From Gnetum montanum (lineage: Eukaryota > Streptophyta > Gnetopsida > Gnetales > Gnetaceae), in the NCBI GenBank assembly GCA_015680685.1, contig MNCI01004660.1:44141-108140 (forward strand): a stretch of 64,000 nucleotides of DNA, read 5' to 3'. This document shows positions 11,237-22,246 of this stretch, in pieces. How positions within the stretch are numbered: position 1 is the first letter of the stretch; each line of letters starts with the position of its first letter. The notes under the pieces were generated by a model, which had not been told where the DNA came from, made no database searches, and was given only the letters and a program-made list of their open reading frames with translations. The position numbers were made by a program, and so were the translations under genes.

Positions 11237-11970
11237 TGATGAGTGGCAAGGTACCCCTATCCTCAACCATATGAATACGAGCGTTTCACATGTGATTTGG
11301 TTGAACTCTAAGGACTAAGTGCTTACGTGCCCTAATGGAACACTTAAGGTTAATCAATCGTTGTCTTCCCAAACTTACTTGTATTATCATGGTTGTATGG
11401 TTAAGTAAGCTTGAGGCATATGATTTTTATATCTTTTATCTTTTTAATGTCTTATGCTAACAAGGGAAGGTGAAGAGAACTAAGTGACTAACTTTCATTA
11501 ACTATTCACTAACTATGTTCTAATTGTTCCTAACACTAGTATCCGTTCCCACTTACCATACACATCATGAACTAGTGTAACGTTGATGGGATTACCAAAT
11601 GCTACTTGTTACTGGGTTACCAAGTGCTACACACATGCTCGAAGCGGTCATACTAAGTGTACTTAACTAGGAGAGTCAAGGGTTGAGAGAGATTAATTAA
11701 CTAGAAAAGCATTTAAACATTCAACAATAATTAATTATTATTTATCTTAGTCCATATGCTGTAAGGTTTATCATAAAGGTCATCTTTATTGTCGTACACA
11801 AATGTGTGCTAAGGTACAATTTGCTCGAATAAAGATTTGTTCACTTTAAGACTCCTACTATGGGCACATGGAAATTATTCTAACTCTGGAATGGTAAAAC
11901 TGCAAGAGTTTAGCTAAGTGTCTAAGTCTAAGTGCCTAGAACAAGGAAAGCCGCCTCTTATTTATAGAAC
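11237..11970 (-). mobile_element. Partial gypsy LTR of element 3
   Basis: Reverse-oriented LTR starting TGATGAGTGGCAAGGTACCC, the same family as the LTRs at 6242 and 47476. It is cut just past the TATA region (CCTCTTATTTATAGAAC at 11970), so the U3 end is missing, and it is fused directly to a LINE fragment. Confidence 0.8.
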
Positions 11971-12720
11971 AAGGAATGCTTCACTAATTTTAGGAATACC
12001 CTTTTAGGTATTCATCTTACAACCAATCTTGAAAAAGCTCCCTTCTAAGATAGGAAAATAATAAGACATTACCCTTTTAGCTTCTTAAGAAAAAAAGAAG
12101 AGGGATATAGTCACGGCAAAAAATGAAGCATGATGTTAACTAGAGCACACAAAGGGAAAACATTAATTAGAGAATTTACAGTGAACCACATTACATTGAA
12201 ATTTTCAAATGGTATAAAAACAAGGAAACAAAAACAACTCCAACTACCTATCTGGGGTAGCCTCTATTCTATGGAAAGAAATCAACTAACACTTGGTAGG
12301 GAGTGTTAGGAGAGATGCAAAAGAAGTTGGCCTCTTGGAGAGGTATGTTTCTATCTTCTACAAATAAGCTAACTTTGGCTAAATCTATCTTCTCAAACAT
12401 TCTGATTTATAGTGCACTCATTTTAAGTTCCCCAGCTCAATTTGTATCACAAGTCAATTAGATTATGAGGAATTTCCTTTAGTCAAGTGGGGAGGAGCAT
12501 TGTTGATTTCATTTGATTGCTTAGGATAAGGTGGCTATCCTAGTTCATGCAAGTGGTTGTGGGGTTCGAGATTTCAGGAGGTAGGCTTGTATTCTAGCTG
12601 CTAAGCTGGATTGGGAGGTTTGGTCTCAAGTAAACAAGCCTTGGGTCAATTTTCTTCAAATGTGCTATCCTAATTTGTGAACCTACCTAGCTAAATCCTT
12701 GAAGATATAGAAAACCATTA
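11971..12720 (+). pseudogene. LINE fragment (fourth copy of the 1855-2604 segment)
   Basis: Nearly identical to 1855-2604 of copy A, starting AAGGAATGCTTCACTAATTT and stopping at AAAACCATTA. The coding remnants are the same (QKKLASWRGMF, AWDKVAILVHASGCG). It joins a gypsy LTR on the left and unrelated repeats on the right. Since only part of the larger segment is present, it was copied by a separate event. Confidence 0.8.
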
Positions 12721-12721
12721 A

Positions 12722-12898
12722 CCATTTGCGGTAGATTAAGGCACGCGTACACAAGCGTGTAAAATCCGCATTGGGTATGTAAATTATAATTTTTCATGCA
12801 ATGAAATTTCACAAACCGTTTGCAGTGGATTCAGGCATGGGTACACAAGCATGTACAATCCGCATTGGGTATGTAAATTATAAATTTTCATGCAATTG
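12722..12898. repeat. Two direct repeats of about 80 bp with a hairpin-like core
   Basis: Units at 12722-12801 and 12817-12898 (95-bp period) share CCRTTTGCRGTRGATT, GTACACAAGC and ATCCGCATTGGGTATGTAAA. In the first unit the core CACGC-GTACACAA-GCGTG can form a stem. In the second the arms are both CATG, so pairing is kept. CpG decay alone could produce the paired change. Confidence 0.7.
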
Positions 12899-13150
12899 TG
12901 TCTCAATTTTCAACTTTCAACCATAACATTCATTGTCCATTAAAATCTTACTCCACCATTTGTAACGAATTGGATGCTTCTGCTGCCACCACTGCCAGAC
13001 TCTCCAAACACTTGTATTTCTCTCTTCCACCTCTGAAATTGTTTCATGTTTATTTTTTTTAGTATCTATATTATATGTTTTTAAGAAATTTGATTTAATA
13101 ATGTCAACTAATTATAAATTTTGTGAAATTGGTATGCTTCATATTTTATA
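12899..13150. other. Spacer upstream of hAT remnant
   Basis: AT-rich sequence with no recognised feature. It may be intron or non-coding sequence of the hAT element. Confidence 0.4.
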
Positions 13151-14546
13151 ATGTTGGAGAGAATGCAAGAGATACAAGAATCATTACAAACAATGGTTAT
13201 AACCAGTAAATGGAAGAATTGGGAGGAAGCCAACACAACTAAGGGAAAGAGTGTTAGAGAAAAGATTTTATAGATGAGTGGTGGAAACAAATGAAGTGAA
13301 AAATAATTTATTTGAAATATAATTCTTTATTTTTTATTGTTTGCATCTTTATATCTTATTAAAAATAAGTATTTGTTATATTATAGGAGGATTGTTAGTA
13401 TGCTGCAACCTATTGTTGATTTCATTTGCTGATACAGATACATACCTGCATTAGGAGAAATTTATGTAATTTATGAAAATATGTTAACAAAAATTTAAAA
13501 AAGGGGTTATAGAAATGGATAGCTCTCTTGATTTTTATAATGCTCAATTACTTCCAGTAATTCTAAAAAGATGGAACACTACAAATAACCCATTGCATAT
13601 GGTTGCATATGCATTAAATATTAAGTGGTATTCTTCAAAACATAGAGATAAAAATCCAACAAGGCCTTGTGATGATTTTGATGTAAAAACAGGTTTTTTA
13701 GAATATGTTAAACGGTTATATTCACCTTGTGAGGCTAACTTAATTAGAAAGGAATGGATTCAATTTACTAAAGGACATACAAAAACATTTAAATGTGAAG
13801 ATGCTATACTTGATATGGATGGAATAGCTTAAGAAGATCTAGGTGGATGGTGGAGTTTGCATGGTGGAGATACTCCTAGACTTCAAATTTTAGCAGTGAA
13901 GCTTCTTTCTTAGGTAATATGATTGGTTTTTCATTAAACATATAACAAATATTAATATGTATTAATTTCTTTAATTAATTTATGAAATGTGATGTTTGAA
14001 AACTTGAAATAGTGATGTTTTATATATCTTTATGCATTCTCTAAACACCATGATTAATAGGCTATTAGGTCTAAAGCTTCAAATGACTTTGTTTATTACT
14101 GAAGTTTTGAATAATTTATAAAATGAATCTTTTAACAATGAAAATTTTTTTTCTTGTTTGTATCATTTATGTAGGTTGCATCTTCTTTTGTTGCTGAAAG
14201 AAATTGGTCAACATATTCTTTCATTCATCGGATCAAAAGAAATAATCTAACTCCAAAAAGAGCTAAAAAATTAGTATATGTTCATAGCACAATTAGATTG
14301 GAGGAAAGAAAAGAAATAAAATATAGACAATCACCTACTCTTCGTTGGGATGTTAATCCAGAAGATGATGTTCCAATAGTTGATGATAGAGAAAGTTACT
14401 CTACTAACTTAGTTAATGTTCCTCGAGCGATGAATTTTAATATTGATGATTCAATCCTTGATGAAGATGATTACCATGCAAATAATATTAGTGACATAGA
14501 AGAAAATGAAACTCTTTCTAAGCTTTGGCAAGAAACTCTTTTGTGA
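13151..14546 (+). pseudogene. hAT-superfamily transposase, C-terminal half, broken
   Basis: C-terminal part of a plant hAT transposase of the DUF659/BED type, in at least three exon-like blocks. Block 1 (13151-13310) has SLQTMVITSKWKNWEEANTT. Block 2 (about 13387-13913) has SMLQPIVDFI, PALGEIYVIYENMLTKI, then after a frame change the 13515 frame with DFYNAQLLPVILKRWN and GGWWSLHGGDTPRLQILA. Block 3 (14175-14546) carries the hATC dimerisation motif AERNWSTYSFIH and LVYVHSTIRL. A donor at 13914 (TAG|GTAATA) and an acceptor at 14174 (GTAG|GTTGCA) fit the usual intron before VASS. Breaks: a frameshift at about 13490, TAA at 13830-13832 and TAG at 13911-13913. Terminal inverted repeats were not found. 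The neighbour is an NPF gene 480 bp downstream. Confidence 0.8.
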
Positions 14547-14579
14547 TGTAAAAAGAGATAGATAATTTTGTAACATTAT

Positions 14580-14600
14580 CATATATATATATATATATGA
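14580..14600. repeat. AT microsatellite
   Basis: Short (AT)n tract inside a palindromic context ATTATCATATAT...ATATATGATAAT, just after the hAT remnant. Confidence 0.7.
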
Positions 14601-14778
14601 TAATGCTAAAATATTTTATAACACACATTAGACTCAATACTTAATGTTTCATTGCAATCTTTTATGCAATTTTTAAGCATTAACAATATCTTGAATTTAC
14701 ATTGTACTTGTTCTATATTTTACAATGTTTTTTATGATATATGAGATTTAATTTTTTAAAAAAACTAATATATTTAAA

Positions 14779-14859
14779 TTTTCTCTATCATGTCCCCCGA
14801 CTACGAACCCATCCCCATGTTTTCTCTATCGTGTCCCGCAGCTACGAACCCATCCCCAG
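14779..14859. repeat. 41-bp tandem repeat upstream of NPF exon 1
   Basis: Two adjacent units (14779-14819 and 14820-14859) sharing TTTTCTCTATC and CTACGAACCCATCCCCA, with a few differences. They lie about 170 bp before the NPF start codon and so may be in its promoter or leader. Function unknown. Confidence 0.75.
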
Positions 14860-15027
14860 TTTTTCTTGAGGCACACATACCCAAACATGTTCAGAATCAC
14901 AAATCCTCGATTCCTGGCTTCCACGAATCCGATTCTTTTGATGCATAGGTGTGTTTTCAGTCACCTTTCCTGTTTAACAACACTCGTCCTCCCTCCGTTT
15001 CTCCTACACACCAATCGCTTCAGAATC

Positions 15028-16381
15028 ATGAATAGCCAAATGGCATCACAGCAGTAGCAGCAGGAGGTGCAGCCTACAGTAGCAGCCTCAGCCTACACCA
15101 ACGAGGCCACCGTAGTGCAGAAAGGCATGGAGGCTGGCGGGGTGCTCATGGACTGGAAGGGTTGCACTTGCAACCCCCAAAAACATGACGGTATGAAAGC
15201 CTCTATCTTCATGATGGGTCCATCTCAGTTTGTCTACAATTGCAACTTGAGCTTCAACTGTCATGTTTCCATATTTCCTGCTTTGATTTCTGTCTATGTC
15301 TCTATCTTTGCCTCTGTGTGTGTGTCTTTCTTTGTTGTGGCTTCTGAGTTGAGCTGTGGATATAGGCACAGGTTTGCAGGTGTCGGAGATAATGGCGATA
15401 GCGGCGGTGGGCAACAACCTCATCACTTACATCTTCAACGACCTGCATTACCCTCTGGCCAAGGTTGTAAATATAATCACCAACTTTATGGGCACCATAT
15501 TTCTGGTGTCGCTGCTGGGAGGATATCTAGCCGACTCCTATCTGAGTAGCCTCCTCACCATGATCATCTTCGGCCTAATTGAGCTCTATGTAAGCTAAGC
15601 CACAGTAAATTCTAAACTAGCAGGCCACACCTAAACTCTCTTATGTTCTAAAAATCAAATCCTGAATTCATGGCTCTATGCAGGGGTACATGTTAATGGC
15701 GGCACATGCACATGTGTCGGTGCTGAAGCTGGTGCCCTATGACATGTTGAAGTAGCAGAATTGCCAGACACCGAATTGTGTGCAGGCGCTCTATTTCTAC
15801 AATGGGCTGTACCTGGTTGCTCTGGGGAGTGGCTGCCTCAAGCCCAACATGATTTCCTACTGAGCCGACCAGTTCCAGGGCAACAGATGCATGTCCACAT
15901 ACTTCAACTTCTCATACCTGAGTTTCTGCATCGGGGACCTTTTGTTGCTCACGCTGCTCATCTGGGTGCAGATCCACGCCGGCATCGATATTGGCTTTGC
16001 CATATCGGTTGGCATCATGCTAGCAGGCCTCCTCTCCCTCATCTCTGGCCGTCACTTCTACTGCAACCACATCCCCGGTGGAAGCATCTTCACCTGCCTG
16101 GCCTAGGTCTTCGTCGCCGTCTTCCGCATCCAAAACCTTCATCCACCATCGCCCCCGATTGCTCCAACCTCGCCCACCGCACCCACAGCTACCAATTCAG
16201 GTATCAAATTCATTTATGTGGTTTCCCATTTCCAATCCTATCCATGTATCCTAACTGAACAGAACTTGAATTCCATCGAGTTTTGTACCTTGTTTCCAAA
16301 CCAAGTATGATTAATGCAGTGAAATATTGCATGTGAGTGCAGATTCCTGGACAAGGTGACCATGGCACTGGAAGGAGAGGA
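15028..16381 (+). pseudogene. NPF transporter pseudogene copy B, exons 1-3 and start of exon 4
   Basis: N-terminal half of an NRT1/PTR-family transporter. Exon 1 (15028-15217) begins at ATG 15028 or 15040, has TAG at 15055-15057, then VLMDWKGCTCNPQKHDG and ASIFMMG. The best donor is GT at 15218 and the acceptor before 15372, which rebuilds the family motif MMGLQVSEIMAIAAVGNN. Exon 2 (15372-15589) has YPLAKVVNIITNFMGTIF and LLGGYLADSYL, and its donor GTAAGC starts at 15590. Exon 3 (15684-16200) has LYLVALGSGCLKPNMISY, then TGA, then ADQFQG, STYFNFSYLSFCIGD and ISGRHFY. Stops: TAG after PYDMLK, TGA after NMISY, TAG after FTCLA. Exon 4 begins at 16343 (FLDKVTMALEGE) and is cut at 16381 by a Copia element. 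The exon 3-4 phase does not match exactly, so a small indel is likely. Clearly dead, but the gene structure is well preserved. Confidence 0.85.
16377..16381 (+). repeat. Target-site duplication GAGGA (left)
   Basis: GAGGA directly before the 5' LTR, repeated at 22561-22565 after the 3' LTR. Read without the Copia element and one copy of GAGGA, the NPF reading frame continues without a break. Confidence 0.95.
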
Positions 16382-16700
16382 TGTTAAGTTATGTGATGAC
16401 TAATCCAACATGGGTCAAAACTAGTTAGCAGCAGTGAGAAAAATTTTGTAGTAGTTAGCAACAGTTAGCAGCAGTGAGCAATAGTTAACCAGTAGTTACT
16501 GGTTCCAGCAGTTAGTCGTTCTGGTCCAGTTTCATTCTCTTCCGTAACGGCCCAAAAATGTTCCTGTAACCATAATTGTATCTAGAAAAAATTATTTAAT
16601 AACAATTCTTATGAATTTCTAGTGGTGTGCTTACTTAAACACCACACAAAGCTGTGTGTTTTTTCTTTTCTTCGGTTCTTTATCTTTCCTGAATCTAAAA
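16382..16700 (+). repeat. Copia 5' LTR
   Basis: Starts TGTTAAGTTATGTGATGACT and ends CTGAATCTAAAA, where the 3' LTR ends CTCAATCTAACA; the terminal CA has mutated. It contains a repetitive GTTAGCARCAGT stretch and TTTAATAACAATTCT. Confidence 0.9.
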
Positions 16701-16702
16701 AC

Positions 16703-16714
16703 TGGTATTAGAGC
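16703..16714 (+). other. Copia primer-binding site (initiator tRNA-Met)
   Basis: TGGTATTAGAGC, one mismatch from the plant tRNA-iMet complement TGGTATCAGAGC, two bases after the 5' LTR. Confidence 0.9.
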
Positions 16715-16732
16715 TACGGATCAGTGGGAGCA

Positions 16733-17469
16733 ATGGCATCCGAGGACGGGAAAGTGCAGATCAAAAAATTCGATGGAATAGACTTTGGATTCTGGAAGAT
16801 GTAGATTGAAGATTATTTGTATCAAAAGAATTTGCATGAACCACTGCTAGGGAAGAAGCTAGATCAAATGGATCAAGATGATTGGAATCTCTTAGATCGC
16901 CAGGCACTTGGTGTGATTAGATTGACATTAGCAAGAAACGTCGCATTCAACATTGTTAATGAGACAACCACTACAAGTTTAATGAAAACATTGTTAAGTA
17001 TGTATGAAAAGCCATTTGCTACAAACAAGGTATATTTGATGCGTCGGTTGTTCAATATGAAGATGGGTGAAGGTGCATCAGTTACAAATCACATTAATGA
17101 ATTCAATATGATAATTAGTCAATTGAATTCAGTGGTGATCACCTTTGAGGATGAAATCTAGGTGTTGATTTTGTTGTCATCTTTGCCAGAGAGTTGGTCT
17201 GCAACAGTGACTACTGTGAGTAGCTCATCAGGTGCTTTAAAATTAAAGTTGAATGATATTCGAGACTTGATGCCTAGTAAGGACATTTGTAGAAGGGAGT
17301 CAAGAAAATCCTCAGGGTCTATTTTGAATACAAAAAGCAGAGGTAGGAGCTCACAACGTGGTCAAAATCATGGTAATGGTACATCAAAGTCCAGAGGGAG
17401 AGGAAAATCTAAAATCATAGGGAAGTTGTTTGCTGGAATTGTGACAAGAAGGGTCACTTTAGAAATTAA
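16733..17469 (+). pseudogene. Copia gag with CCHC zinc knuckle
   Basis: Start ATG at 16733 (MASEDGKVQIKKFDG). TAG at 16802-16804 after FWKM and TAG at about 17159-17161 break the frame. Capsid-type landmarks are IEDYLYQKNLHEPL, NLLDRQALGVIRLTLA and LMRRLFNMKM, then a basic region rich in Arg/Gly/Ser. The zinc knuckle CWNCDKKGHFRN lies at 17431-17466 in the next frame, with TAA (17467) just before its last Cys, so a frameshift lies shortly upstream. It encoded the capsid and nucleocapsid of the element. Confidence 0.85.
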
Positions 17470-18954
17470 TGCAGGGAACCAAAGAAGAAGAAAAATCACA
17501 CTCAAGATGATGAATCAGCGAATGCAGCAGAGGAGATTATTGCTGATGCTTTGATTTGCTATGCAGACAATCCCATTGAATCTTGGATTTTGGATTCAGG
17601 TGCTTCATTCCACTCCACTCCATGCAAGGAATTGTTACACAATTATGTTGCAGGGAAGTTTGGAAAGGTTTATCTTGCAGATGATGAACCTTTGGATATT
17701 GTGGGGAAGGGTGAAGTTCAAATAAAGACCACCCAAGGGATGCAATGGAAATTGCAAGATGTAAGACATGTTCCTGGACTTAAGAAAAATTTAATCTCCA
17801 TGAGTCAGATGGATTTGCATGGGTATACAAAAAAATTTGGTGATAGATCATCGAAGATTACTAAGGGAAACTTGGTTGTTGCACAAGGTAGTAAGGTGGG
17901 AACATTGTACATGACTACAACAAAGAAAGATGTAGTTGCAGTTGCTAACTATGATGGTGATTCAATCCTATGGCACTGAAGACTTGGGCACATGAGCAAA
18001 AAAGGTATGAAGTTGTTGGCTTCAAAGTGAAAGTTACCAAAGTTTAAGTGTGATGATGTTGGCTTGTGTAACGAGTGTGTTTATGGGAAGCAAAAACGAG
18101 TTACTTTCTCAAAGATAGGGAGGATATCACAGACTAAAAAGCTTGAACTGGTGCATTCAGATGTATGGGGGCCAGCTCCAGTGAAGTCTCTTGGAGGCTT
18201 AAGCTATTATGTCACCTTCATTGACGATTCCACTAGGAAGGTATGGGTTTATGTTCTTAAAAATAAATTTGATGTGTTTTCTACTTTTAAAAGGTGGAAA
18301 GCTGAAGTAGAAAATCAGACTAGTTTAAAAATAAAATGTCTGAAGTCAAATAATGGAGGGGAATATGACAGCCAAGAATTCAAGAATTTCTATTTAGAAA
18401 ATGAGATCAGGATGATCAAGATAGTTCCAAGAACGCCATAGCAAAATGGTGTTGCTGAATCGATAAACAGAACCTTGAATGAAAGAGCTAGGAGCATGAG
18501 AATACACTATAGGCTACCAAAGTTCTTTTGGGAAGATGCAGTTAACATAGCAGCCTACCTCATTAATTGAACACCTTCAGTTCAATTGGAGTTCAGAATA
18601 CCAGAGGAGGTATGGATTGGGAAGAAGGTAAATCTTTCAAATTTGAAAATTTTTGGGTGTGTCTCGTATGTGCATATTGATTCAAATGATAGAGATAAGC
18701 TTGATCCTAAAGCCAAGAAATGTTATTTTATTGGCTATGGTTCCAATAATTTTGGTTATCGTTTTCAAGATCATCAAAATAGGAAATTTATCAGACACAG
18801 CGATGTCATTTTTAATGAACACATGGTGTACAAGGATAGGTTCAGTGTAGAATCCAACATTGCAGGGAAGCAAGAAAAGGAATGTGAGAAGGCTGAACTG
18901 GAAAAGATATCTAAGAGGGATGTGGATGGAAGGACTCAAGAAAATCTTGGAAAT
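17470..18954 (+). pseudogene. Copia pol: protease and integrase
   Basis: One frame runs through this stretch with stops at 17977, 18028, 18439 and 18568. The aspartic protease has its active site at WILDSGASFHS (about 17582). Integrase follows: an HHCC-like region (RLGHMSKKG...CNECVYGKQK), then the catalytic core with LVHSDVWGP and FIDDSTR. The second catalytic Asp is changed (NNGGEYDSQEF instead of DNGGEY), while the Glu region QNGVAESINRTL remains. The post-integrase part LKIFGCVSYVH, LDPKAKKCYFIGY and RHSDVIFNEH is intact. Coding similarity stops at about 18954, before the RT domain. Confidence 0.9.
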
Positions 18955-19953
18955 AGTTGCATGTTTTCTTTCCCTTTTTCTTTGCATTTCATATGTATAT
19001 TGTTGTGTTTCCATATTTTTCTTGCATTTTCATCATTTCTTTCTTAGCATATTGTTTTGATTATTGTGTTTTTCATATGATTTTAATAATCATTTCTCAT
19101 TTGAGTTACTAGATATTGGGTCATTTTAACACCATTGGAAAATAATGTAGCTATAATATAATTTACTATTACTATAATATAATGCTATAAAATCCACTTT
19201 ATATTTTATAAATACTAGAACTCTTTCCAGTTGATTCCAAGATTTCAGTTTATTTGTTATATTAGATTATGGAGCATTGGATTTATAGAAACTTATCATG
19301 TTATCATCATAATCATGTGAGTGTAGAATATGTGATGTTGGAGAGTGGTTAGTCATAATTACTAGGTGACCTTAGAAAATTCTATCCTTCCTCTCATAAG
19401 CCCAAGCCCTTAGGTATGATGATCCATGACTATCCTATGAACAACGGGGTGAAATGTGTTCATTTCTACTTTAGAACCCTTAGCCACCCAAGAGACCTGC
19501 TATGATGCCACCAATCAAAGGCACATACACGAGGGTTGAACTGCATCATGGGAAAAGTTTCTAAAAGGACCATGGTCTTTGGCAGTACAACTAATTGGCC
19601 AGACTCATGTTGGAATTTCTACCTCAAGAATGAAGTATACCATGAGCAAAGTTTCCTTAAAAAAAAAAAAACAAAACAAAAAAATGAGGACCATGTTCAT
19701 TGGCAGTGTAATAAGTTCTTGATTGTGATGGGGTCCAGCAGCAATCTTCACCCTAACCTCTGTTTCCCATTTTAAATTTAGGTTTCAAAAAAAAAACAAG
19801 GAAAAATCTGAAAGTTGGGGCTTATTATGATCTAACATGAGTTTTAGCTCATCCTCCTCATTAAGTTTTGTATAAGTCACTTGCTCAAAATGGTTTGCAT
19901 ACTTTTACTATTACCTTGTGAGAATATTGAGAATGAGAGCTTAAGCCTATATC

Positions 19954-19989
<36 letters not shown>

Positions 19990-20240
19990 CATATATATAT
20001 CTATAGATCTTAGTTAAAATAACAATAAATTATATATTTAGATTTTAATGGTTGTTTGGATGGCCCATGTCGGTGTCTCTTTCGATTATTTGGTTATTTT
20101 GATCATGTTTAGAACATTATAGTTTACTTTCAAGTTTGCATTTCATGTTTCATGTTGTTTTTGTTTCCCCATCTATTGCATTTTCATTCAAAATTTTATG
20201 GTCCTTGCACTTGCATGCAATTTGTAGTTTGGGGGCTAAG
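18955..20240 (+). mobile_element. Athila-like internal 3' end nested in Copia
   Basis: Replaces the expected Copia RT. From 19493 it matches the blocks at 7285 and 30183 and ends with the polypurine tract TTTGGGGGCTAAG (20228-20240). The part from 18955 to 19492 has no recognised coding content. An AT microsatellite lies at about 19955-19985. The left junction is estimated from the loss of Copia coding similarity. Confidence 0.7.
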
Positions 20241-21449
20241 TGTTGAGGCCAACCTCACCCATGCTAGGCATATGGCCTTGTTTGAACAAGTTTAATATCA
20301 CAAAAAATCAGAAGTCGTACAGTATTGACATATCAAGTCCTTAAAAAAAATTAAAAATAGAGCACCATGAGCTTACACATGGTCATTGTCCATGTGCTGG
20401 TGGGCTTCGTTGGCCCATAAACAATAGATGAACAAGCATCCACCCATGACTCATGAAAAATGACGATTATCCTATTTTGTTTTTTTTTTGTTTTTTTAGC
20501 AACGATATGAGGAAAAAGGAAAAAATAATACACACAAAGGTAGCTAGCAGTTTAGGGTTAGGGTTTTTCTCTCGTCAGGCCGCTATTTAGAGGGAGAAGC
20601 CAGAGTTTACCAGAGGGAGCCCTAGGCCAGCACCAGTTTCTCTGACGACGATCAGGGGAAGATGTGAGCGTCTCTCTGTTCCTACGTGGTCCTCCTCACA
20701 TGGCGACGGCAGACGATAGACAGTAGGCATGGGAGTGCAGCAGATGGCATACGGTAGGTGCAAGAGCGCAGCACGTGCGGCAGAGTGCACAGCAGTGGTC
20801 ATCGCTTGATCCCCCCTAACTCTGGCTAGCAAGGCACGTGATGTGACCAAGGTGTTATTACAAGCAGTGGCCTCTCTCACGCAGCAATGTAGGTGGTGCA
20901 CGATGGACCGAGGGTGGCAAGTAACCATGTATAGCGGTAGCTAGTTATGCATGGCGGTCTGGTGCACATCAACAGGCATATCCATAGCGGCCTTGTGAGA
21001 GTCATAGGTGGCAATCATTTAGCAGCAATGAACTCCTCTAAATTGCAGCGGGCAGTCCTCTTATCTCCCTTGCAAGTAGTTGCTATAGTAGGCGAATCTT
21101 TCTCTGCCATAAGGGCAGCAATAGCAGCAGCAACCGCATACTGAAAGCACCTTTTGCAGCAGGATAGATAAAATTTGAATATTTGAATTACTTATCGTCC
21201 TAGAAATTGCACAAATTATTTTAAGTTTCCAATATTAAATTAAATTTAAGTTTTTAATATTAAATAAAATTTAAAGTTTTTAATATTTTTCTTAAAAATA
21301 TTATTATTTTTAATGTTTTGTCCCATAGCCCTTTCCAGCTGAGACTATTCCTGGGTTTCCGTACCCATACGGGAGGCACCCTAGGCTATAGTCTCCTAAA
21401 ATAAGTTTTAACAAGTGTTGGTGGCATGTCCAAAAGTTACGCATCAATA
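20241..21449 (+). mobile_element. Athila-like LTR nested in Copia
   Basis: Starts TGTTGAGGCCAACCTCACCC and ends GTTACGCATCAATA, against the expected ...CATCAACA seen at 32678. Shared inner landmarks are GCCGCTATTTA (about 20580) and GAGACTATTCCTGGGTTTCC...CATACGGGAGG (about 21342-21376). It is followed directly by Copia coding sequence. No right-hand internal sequence and no clear target duplication are present. Confidence 0.75.
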
Positions 21450-22155
21450 GGAGCAGGCACCAAAGATAGATGAGGAGAGAAAACACATGGCCAAAGTACC
21501 TTATGCTTCAGTACTTGGAAGCTTGATGTATGCTATGGTATGTACTAGGCCAGACATAGTTCATGTAGTGGGAGTTGTTAGTAGGTTTATGTCTGATCTA
21601 GGAAGGGAACATTGGGAAGTTGTAAAGTGGCTCCTAGGATATCTGAAAGGAACTTCATGTATGACACTTTGTTTTAAAAGGAGCAACATTACTCTACAGG
21701 GTTTTTCTAATGCAGATTTGGTAGGTGACTTGGATAGCAAGAAGAGCACCACTAGTTGTCTCTTTACCATGGGCAACACGACTGTGAGCTGGATGTGTTG
21801 ACTTCAACAGAGCATTGCTCTCTCAACCACAGAAGCAGAATATATGGCTATCTCAGAAGTTGGAAAAGAGATGATCTGGTTGAAGGGTCTTCTAAAAGAA
21901 TTGGGTAAGACACAGGACAACAATGAGCTTTTCACTGATAGTCAAAGTGCCATACATCTAGCTAAAAATCTAGTCTTCCATTCCAAATCCAAACACATTC
22001 AGCTAAGGCATCATCATATCCGAGAATTGATAGATGATGGAACATTATTGATGAGGAAGATTCTTGGTTCAAACAACCTTGTAGACATGTTAACCAAGGC
22101 AATCACCTTTGCTAAGCTGAAACTTTGTACAAGCTTAGCAGGCCTCCATGGTTAG
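21450..22155 (+). pseudogene. Copia RT C-terminus and RNase H
   Basis: Resumes Copia pol after the nested insertion: KVPYASVLGSLMYAMVCTRP, WLLGYLKGTSCMTLCF, then RNase H with SNADLVGDLDSKKSTTSCLF (the usual first Asp is Asn), [12 protein letters not shown] and [12 protein letters not shown], ending [11 protein letters not shown]. One TGA at 21799-21801 interrupts an otherwise single frame. The RT catalytic core is absent. Confidence 0.9.
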
Positions 22156-22232
22156 CAATGAGGAGGCATTGTTTGTGGTTAATAGCATCTGTGGAATAAG
22201 CAAGGGAGTAAGATTTTTTTGTTTGATTCATC

Positions 22233-22246
22233 TCCAAGTGGAAGAT
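22233..22246 (+). other. Copia polypurine tract
   Basis: CCAAGTGGAAGAT immediately before the 3' LTR, the usual Copia plus-strand primer context. Confidence 0.8.

Noticed and set aside
20551-20563. TTTAGGGTTAGGG, plant telomere-like motif
   Set aside because: Fewer than two full units inside an LTR; more likely a promoter telo-box or chance than an interstitial telomere.
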